From Closterium sp. Naga37s-1 (Eukaryota; Streptophyta; Zygnematophyceae; Desmidiales; Closteriaceae), in the NCBI GenBank assembly GCA_947471745.1, contig CANJKZ010000781.1, forward strand, positions 124,001 through 188,000: DNA of 64,000 bases, given 5' to 3'. Under the pieces are notes generated by a model that saw nothing but the letters and a program-made list of their open reading frames with translations, made no database searches and was not told where the DNA came from. A program made the translations under genes and the position numbers. Shown here piece by piece: positions 9,101 to 18,100 of the stretch. Within the stretch, counting starts at the first letter, position 1, and each line of letters opens with the position of its first letter.

Positions 9101-12100
9101 GGCTCTTGGGTTTGCTCCTTCTACTGCCGACCCGTCGCTATTTCTACGCACCGACACTTCTTTGCCGCCGTTCTACATCCTCGTGTACGTCGACGATTTG
9201 GTCTTTGCTACTGCTGACACTGCTGGACTCGCCCACGTGAAGTCCGAGCTGCAGAAGAGACACACGTGCACAGACCTAGGTGAGCTGCGTAGCTACCTTG
9301 GCTTGCAGATCACCCGGGACAGAGCACGGCGCACCATTACCCTGACTCAGTCACACATGGTACAGCAGGTCCTTCAGCGCTTCGACTTCACGTACTCCTC
9401 GCCTCAGGCCACTCCTCTGTCTACTCGCCACTCGCTCTCAACTCTGCCTTCGGATGAGTCCGTAGAGCCGAGTGGCCCGTACCCAGAGCTTGTTGGCTGC
9501 CTCATGTACCTGATGACCTGCACTCGACATGACCTTGCATACCCTCTTAGCATCTTGGCACGCTATGTTGCTCCTAGGAGACACCGACCAGAGCACATGG
9601 CTGTAGCGAAGAGGGTGTTGCGCTACTTGTGCAGTACGTCGGACATGGGGCTCGTGCTTGGAGGGCGGAGTCCAGTGGTCCTCACTGGTCACGCAGACGC
9701 TTCTTGGGCTGACGACCAGGCTACACAGCGGTCGTCACAGGGTTACACCTTCAGCCTTGGTTCCGGCTCTGTTTCGTGGCGGTCTACCCGCTCGTCTTCT
9801 GTTCTCGGCTCCAGCTGTGAGGCTGAGATCTACGCAGGGGCCATGGCTGCACAGGAGTTACGCTGGCTCACCTACCTGCTGACTGACCTAGGAGAGCCGC
9901 CTCGTTCTCCTCCAGTTCTGTACGTAGACAACAAGGCCATGCTGGCCTTGTGTCGGGAGCACAGACTGGAGCACAGAACGAAGCACATTGCTCTTCGCTA
10001 CTTCCTTGCTCGTGAGCTGCAGCAGCGTGGTCAGCTGCGCCTTGCTTACGTGGCCTCTCGGGCCAACACTGCTGATATCTTTACCAAGGCACTTCAGCCT
10101 TGTGATCATCAGCGCTTTGTACGATGCTAGGTCTTGTGCCTACTTGGCCTCACTTGCTCACTTCTTGACCTTGCTTGTACTGTGATCTATCTATACCTGC
10201 ACTTGCTTACTTACGTTTCTATATAATCCTGCATGTGAACTGGCCTTGTGGCCTTGAACGTGTGCTCGGAATGTGTGGTGACGTTGTGATCCACCCTGAG
10301 CTTGCTGTGCTTTGCTTGACTGGTCTTGTGACCTCTTGTTCTCCCACACTTTGCCTATGGGGGTGTGTCAAACTTATATGCTATGGTCTATCTAGGCTGT
10401 AGTGGGGTAGATACTATAAGGTACAACATTTCTAGGTTTCCCACTTGTGCCCACCTTTTGTCTAGTCATTTCATTCCTCGTATTTCTCACACGGCAATGG
10501 CACTGCTTTCTATCCCTCTGCCCTGCTGCCCTGCTGCCTTTTGTTTGATGACTTTTCTCAGCAGACCCGTGCGCTGGCATCGAGTGCGGCTCTAGTGCGT
10601 CCTGCATGGTGCAAGCTGATGGCACTGCTGACTGCCTATGCGAGGATGGTTCTGCCTTCAACAAAACGGACAAGACGTGCTACGGTGAGTGGTGGAGACG
10701 AGAGCGAGTGAGTGCACCCTTCTTTTCTATTGTTCCTGCTTCTTTTCACCCTTTTTTCCCAAAGCTCTTGCTTCCCACCTTATCCGTTCCCACCTCTTGT
10801 TCTCTCGCTCAGTGCGTGGGTGTGGTTGTGTGCGTGGGTGTGGTTGTGTGCGTGGGTGTGGTTGTGTGCGCGGGTGTGGTTGGGTGCGTGGGTGTGGTTG
10901 GGTGCGCGGGTGTGCGGTCATAAGAAATTACCTCCTTTTTCAGAATGCAACCCCCTTCCCCTCCTGCACTTGGAAACGTCCATCCATGAACCCCCCTCCC
11001 CCGTGTAGACGCGTGTAGCAAAGTGGATAGCGGGCCGAGTGCTTCTTGCATGCAAGAGTCTCCTGATCCCAACAGCCCTCCCGAATGCGTGTGCAATGAT
11101 AACAAAGCCTTCAATAAAGCGGACAAGACATGCTGCGGTGAGTGGTGGAGAGAGAGGGAGTGCATGCATGGCATGGGAGTGAGATGAGTGTGGTATCGGC
11201 TGAGTGGCTGAATCCTACTGGTGAGCAATGCCGATGCTCTCGTGCAGTTAGAAGGGAAGAGCCCCTAAGCTAGAATCAGCTATCCTTTCCTGCCCAATCT
11301 TCTTCGCCATTCTTCCTAGCCCACCGAAGTGTGAGTGAGTGGTGGTTGTGGGTGATTGTGCGGGTGTGGATGAGTGTGTGAGTGTGGATGAGTGTGCGGG
11401 TGTGGGTGAGTGCGAGTGTGGGTGAGTGTGCAAGTGTGGGTGAGTGTGCGAGTAGGTGAGTGTGCTAGTAGGGGTGAGTGCGAGTGTGGGATGAGTGTGC
11501 GAGTGTGGGTGATTGTGTGTGGGTGAGTGTGCGAGTGGGGGTAAGTTCACAATCATAGGAAAGAAATCCATTCGTCTAGGCCAATTCAAGTGCCCCACTC
11601 ACCTCAACTCGGAACCGCCCATGACTTCCCCGCAGACGCATGTGTGGTCTCTGGCAAGGAGTGTGGGCCCGATGCTTCCTGCGTTGCGTATCGCAATTAC
11701 GATCCCGAGTGCCAGTGCAACACGGCTGGTATGGTCTTCAACGAGCCTGCCAAGGCATGCTTTGGTGAGTGCTCCATGCTTTGGTGAGTGCTCCATGCTT
11801 TGGTGAGTGCTCCACTTCTAGTGATCTTGTCGCGACACATAGCTTCACACAAGCGCATTTCTGCAGACACCGCTAAGTGGCACTCGTAACTTGTTTTTGC
11901 CTCCTCACTCCTCCCACACCTTCCCCCACATCTGCCCTCTTCCTCTCCTTGACCCTGTCCGCCTCAACTCAACGTCTCCAAACCCCCATCACGGTCACCT
12001 ATGCCGGCCGTCCGCGGCATCGTTCACATCGATCAATCATGGTGCCAACTGCCTTAACGGCCGCCCAGGCCCGTTGGTGCGGACAGCAGTGCAGCTGAGT

Positions 12101-15100
12101 GGGCGCAGCATCAAGGATTAGCTCACCTTCGCCCCATCTGCCCTCTTCCTCTCCTTGACCCTAATGGCTGCCCAGGCCCGTTGGTGCGGACAGCAGTGCA
12201 GCTGAGTGGGCGCAGCATTAAGGATCAGCTCACCTTCGCCCCATCTGCCCTCTTCCTCTCCTTGACCCTAACGGCCGCTCAGGCCCGTCGGTGCGGACAA
12301 CAGTGCAGCTGAGTGGGCGCAGCATCAAGGATCAGCTCACCTTCGCCACCTCGGTGCCAGCAGAGCAGGCCAGCGGCACCACTATGTGCGCCAGCAGAGA
12401 CATCAGCTACAGCATTGGCGGCGCTCAGATCTCCGTTGTGTGGGACGCCCCGAAGCTCCGAAGCTCTGATCCGTTGAGGCCCGAAGCGGTTGGCAACGGC
12501 ATGTGCAAGAGCGTGACGTTCTACTCTGGTCGCGGCTGCACGGGCCAGCCGGGGCTGACGATTGCACGCCCTGCGAAGAAGGGCCGTTCCTACCCCGCCA
12601 CGAAAAGGTGTGTGCGTTTGTGTGGGCATGACGCACACCACATATTGTGTGAGCGTGATGCACACCACATGCACACCTATTGTGTGAGCGTGATGCATGT
12701 TGGTGCAACCCTACGGTTTGCACTCGGCTTGTTGTCCGTGTGCGTGAATGTGTGTGTGTATGGAATGGTATGAGGGCATGGGATAATATATATTTCATGC
12801 TTATAATTGTGTGTGAATGTTGAGTCATGATGTCGAGTGTGTGTGTCGAGTCAATAGCGAGTTATCGCTAGACGCGTGTTACGCGGTCGTTTGTGTCTCG
12901 CGCGCGGTTTCTATTTTGTCGTGCGCGGTTTCTATTTTGTCCTGTGTCGAACGTTCGGCGTGTCGCAGGTGTGTGCAGCAGACCCATCAAGAACTCAAGG
13001 ATGAGTTTGTGATGAAGAGCCCGAGCCTTGGTGTCAAGCCTCAAGTGATTTCGAAGCTTGCCAAAAGGGTACACCTCAAGATATTGAAGATAGTTACATT
13101 ACTTTGTGTAGTGTAACATTTCACTTGGTGTAGGCCCTAGTGAAGGGTAGTTTCGAGACCCTTCGTGGTTGGGGACAGTGTGGCACTGTTCCACATCACT
13201 GTACCTCGGCTCTTGGGGTTTGTAGGAGCTGGGAGTCATTCCCAACTCGTAACTCTTCCTATCTTGTGTTCTAAGACTATAGTGGCTGCCATAGTACCGT
13301 TCGTTCAAACCGACGCTGTGTCGTCAATTCTTTATCAAATCGTGCAATCTAAATTGCTAATTGTAGACGACGTAAAGACGCTCCAGATCCAATTTGAATC
13401 AAGTCATTTGCAGCTGTGAGCAGAACGCTATCAACGTTTGAAGCCGCTGTGCAGAAATCCGTCTGTGCTCTCTATCTTTCGTTTTAGGCACATTCAAGCC
13501 TATTGTGACTATAACAAGTGGTATCAGAGCCCCTTGGAGCAGTTTCGACAATGTCTGGACCTGAGGAAAGGGGTGGCAGAGGTGCTGGTGGCAGTGGAGA
13601 AGCTCAAGCTCAAGGCCAACCCCGTGATTCAGCCATGGCGCCCATGCAACCAAGTCTTGGCCCACCTAGGGATGAGGCTAGGGTGTTTGGGCTTGACAAG
13701 TTCAACGGTGACAACTTTGCTGAATGGTCCTTCAAGATGGAGAACATCTTTGACCACTATGACCTGCTGGAGGTGATGGAAGGAACGGAGAAGCGCCCCG
13801 AGAACGACCCGGAGAAGAGCCCGTGGGTGCGGAAGAGCGCACAAGGCTATCTCTTACTTGGGCAAGCGTTGGGGAGCAGTCAGATCCGTCACATCAAGCC
13901 ATTCCAGCGTGAACCAGAGAAAGGACCAAAGGCATGGGCTGCTCTCAAGGGTGTACATGCTCCTGCAACAGCGGCGGTAGCGGTGGTGTTGGAACGGCAA
14001 ATGGCGGCACTACGAATTGAAGAAGACGAAGCGGTTGAAGAAGGGGTGCAGAAATTCTTCGACTTGTTGACGCGGCTTGAGGGAGCTGATTTGAACTACA
14101 GTGAGCTCCAAAAGAAGACCAAGTTGCTGGCCTTACTCCCAGAGTCATGGTCCTCGCTCATCATCAACCTTAATCGCGACTTGCCCCGCCTCTCGCTTGA
14201 AGACGTGAAGCGAGCTATCCTTCAAGAGGATTTCCGCCGCCGTGAGTTGGCGAGTGTGGATGGCGCTGGGGCAGCGAGCATCGGCCGTGGATATGGTCGA
14301 GGAAGAGGCAGAGGACGAGGGGGAGGAAGGTTTGGTGGCAGCAACTTCGGCGGAGGCCGCAGGAGTGGCGGTTACGGCAGCGACGACAAGAGCTACGGAC
14401 GCGGTCGCGGCCGATTCGACGGCGAGTGTCACTATTGCCACAAGAGCGGACACATGTGGCGCGACTGCTACAAACTCCCTGATGGTTGGACCCCTGCTCA
14501 AGGCCAAGAGGGTAGAGGAGCAGGAGGAGGGAGAGGACGAGGCCGTGGAGGCCGTGGCGGTCGCGGTGGCGGAGCTGCAAACATGAAGAGCGGAGACAAC
14601 GACAAGGACCCGAGCGACGATCGATACCCGGGTCTATTCTACTTCGTGTCGACGCAAGTACCGGCTGGTCCAGAGAAGGATGAAGGCTTTGAGGAGCCAG
14701 CAGCTGTGGGGAAGGTGACCCTACACCCCCTGGACTATTGGGTGATTGATAGTGGCGCTACCTATAGCATGACACCTCGCCCGGACTTGCTCACCGAACT
14801 CGAGCCGTCACCGGTGAAGCATGTCACATCGGCTTTGGGGCAGCGAGCAGAGGTGAAAGGCATGGGCAAGGCCATGTTCAAGGGTGCTGATGGGAAGATG
14901 GTGGGCCTCAAGAACGTGCTTTGGGTGCCCAACCTTGCTGCCAACCTGATTTCCGTGCGGCGGTTGCAAAAGGCCGGCATGGACACGAGCTCGAAGGGAG
15001 CTAAGACCTACACCGCGAGGATTGGCGAGCGGATTCTTTGGGACCTTCACGAGGATAGGGATGTCTACAACGAGATGTGGCAGATCCCTGTGGTCCCCAT

Positions 15101-18100
15101 GCCTAAGGAGAGGCAAGTGGCAGCAAGCATCAGCACCAAGGATGGAGCGGTCGGTAGCGACGATGGCGCGAACGGTCGCGCTAAGGAGAATGAGCTCAAG
15201 AAGAGCAAACCTGGAGGGACCAGCAAGTTCAGTGAACCTAAGGAGAGTGGTGCAGCAACCAAGGAGCAGCAAAAGGGTGAGGAGAACCCAGAGGCAGCAG
15301 CGGAGGAGGACTACGGAGAGAGTATGTGGGGCGCTATTGCGAGCGCGGCATTCTCCAATCCAACTTCGGCTACGGGGGAGTGTGATTGGCTCACCTTGCA
15401 TCGGCGCATGGGGCATGTGGCCCTGCCCATCTTGCAGCAGCTAGTGAAGAATGAGATGGTTGCTGGCATACGTGTGAAGGGGGAGCCCGATGAGGTGCTT
15501 GGCTGCCCGACGTGCATTCAAGCCAAGTTCACCCGGTTTCCGTTCCCTAGTTCGGAGGCAACGGCAAAGGCACCGCTTGATGAGGTGGTGATGGACGTGG
15601 TGGGCCCCCTGAAGCTTGGAGCTGCTGGAGCTGAGTATTTTCTCACCATTGTCGACGTCTACACCCGCATGACTTGGGTGTACGTGCTGACCAAGAAGAG
15701 CGACGTGGCTGAAACGTTGAAGACGGATTGGTTCCCGATGGTGGAGCGGCAACAAGACCGTCTAGTCAAGTCAATCCGCACCGATCGAGGGGGAGAGTTC
15801 CTGAGCAAGGAGTTTGGGTTGTGGCTGAAGAAGAATGGTATTCGGCACTCCCTCACCATGCCATACTCCCCTGCAATGAACGGCATCGCCGAGCGAGCGA
15901 ACCGCACAATCACGGAGGCGGCACGCGGGTTGCTCATTGAAGCCGGGCTACCCGACTATTTCTGGCCTGATGCGGTGCGGAGCGCGTGTGTGGCCAAGAA
16001 CAGAGCCTTGACTCATGTGGGAGCAGACAAATGGGTGCCCTATGTGGAGTGGCTAGGAAGGAAGCCAAAGGTGGATATGCTTCGGGTGTTCGGGTGCATG
16101 TGCATGGCGCTCGTGCCTAAGCATCTTCGGCACAACAAGCTTGGTGCCAAGGCGGTGTGGGCCGTGCACTTGGGCATGGCTCAAAACATTAAGGGATGGC
16201 TTCTTTGGGACCCATTCACCAAGAAGTTCTTGGTGAGCAGGGACTGCAAGTTCATGGAGAACTTCATGTACAAGGATTGGAAGGCGGAGAATGAGGCGAA
16301 GATAGGCGTGCGGTTTGGGGAGGTGAAGAGTTCCGGTTTGGAGCATGTGGAGCTGCCTTTGGAGCTGAGCAGCGGCAGCACAACCACAAGGCAATCCCCC
16401 CTTGTGAATGGGGGAGAGGAGGCCAATGATGCAGAGGAAGAAGAGGAGGAGGTGCAGCAAGTGAGCGAGCGTGCACCGTCACTCCCTTCCCGTACTACGA
16501 GTGCTCCACGGATTCGAGCCACACCGCAGCAACGCCAAGGCCTTCAAGTCCCTGCAGCTGAGGAGGAAGGAAGGGGGAAGAGGAGAGTTCAACCCCCTAA
16601 TAGGCTGACCTATGATGCGCCGGGAAAGCAGGGCAAGACAGCCCTGGCCGGAGCGGCAATGATGGTCGGAGACGACGAGGAGAGTGACTACGAGGAGTGT
16701 GCCTTCGCGTTCTTCTCTCCGGTGGAGATGCCGGGAGAACCAGCAACTCTCAAGGAGGCTTTGGAGAGTAGTGATGCTGAGGAGTGGAAGAAGGCCATGG
16801 AGAGTGAGCTGAAGAGCATCGAGGAGAATGACACGTTTGAATTGGTGGAGCTACCGGAGGGGCGTACGGCGATAACGTCCAAGTGGCTCTTCAAAATCAA
16901 GTCGGATGCCGACGGCAAGATCGAGCGCTACAAGTCTAGGCTTGTAGCCAAGGGGTACCAGCAGAAGGAGAAGGTGGACTTCAAGGAGCTGTTTGCCCCT
17001 GTGGTGAAGCCGACGACGCTGCGAACCCTATTCGCGGGAGCCGCCATCAAAAGATGGGTAGTAAAGCAAATGGACATCGTAACGGCATTCCTTAACGGCA
17101 TCCTTGAGGAGGAGATTTTTATGGCGCAGCCAGAGGGGTTTGATGATGGTAGTGGCAGAGTGTGGAAGCTGAAGAAGGCCCTCTATGGGCTGAAGCAGGC
17201 CCCTAGGCAATGGTACATGAAGCTGCGCGAAGTGTTGGAGGGGATCGGATTCACTCCCTCAACGGCCGATCACTCCTTGTTCATGCTTGGCGAGGGGGAG
17301 CAGAGGAGTTTCATGGTGGTTTATGTGGATGACATCCTCATTTTCTCACCCTCCTCTGACTTTGTTAAGGAGGTGATGCTGAAGCTTCAACACAAGTTCA
17401 AGTGCAAGGCCCTTGGTGACGTGAGCTTCTACCTTGGGCTCCACATCGAACGAGATGTGGAGAAGCGGTGCATGCGGGTGCATCAACGAAAGTACCTGGA
17501 GGCATTGGCTGCCAACTTTGGGCAGAGTGAAGGCCATGTGGCTACACCCTTTCCCTCTGGGTTCAAGTGTGTGAAGGGACCAGAGGAGGAGAGCGTTGGT
17601 GAAGAGGAGAGGCGCCGATTTCACTCGTTGGTGGGCAGCCTCATGTATGCGGCGGTAAACACCCGACCGGACGTCGCGTTTGCTACCGGGCAGCTGGCTA
17701 GGGTTGTGCAATGCCCTAATGAGGAGCAGGTAGCAGCTGGAATGAGGGTGGCCAAGTATCTTGGCCAAACACCGACCGTTGGGCTGCAATACTCGGCGGC
17801 GGCACAAAGGCGCCAAAAGGGCGCGGATGGTGTTGAACCCGGGCGTTTGTTCCTCACCGCCTACTCGGATGCTTCATATGCATCAGAACCAGAGGACATG
17901 ACAAGTGTGGGAGGCTTCATATGCTGTGTTGGTGGAGGCCCAACTGCTTGGGAGAGCAAGAAGCAGGTTGACCAAGCTTTGAGCTCGGTGGAGTCCGAGT
18001 ACATGGCACTCTTCCGTGCCGTACGGGAGATTGTGTGGCAGCGGCGTTTGTTGGCTGAATTGGGGGAGGAGCAGCAAGGACCTACCCCACTGTACTGTGA

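Larger units (their letters stand above)
3351..10491 (+). mobile_element. Copia B, full-length LTR retrotransposon (decayed coding region)
   Basis: A 7.14-kb Ty1/copia element is bounded by 126-bp LTRs (3351-3476 and 10366-10491). The flanks are CGGCG and CGGCA, a 5-bp target duplication with one mismatch. It has a primer binding site just after the 5' LTR and the plus-strand primer tatgggggtg before the 3' LTR. Gene order is Gag, protease, integrase, RT and RNase H, as in Ty1/copia. Two frameshifts and one nonsense codon disable Gag-Pol. It lies in exon 2 of the EGF-like gene in the same orientation. Confidence 0.93.

Noticed and set aside
13099..13419. ORFs in the copia C LTRs
   Set aside because: They occur in both LTRs without any domain and are explained by the LTR itself.
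13518..13550. Upstream in-frame GTG as Gag-Pol start of copia C
   Set aside because: It lies on the primer binding site; the ATG at 13551 is a better eukaryotic start.
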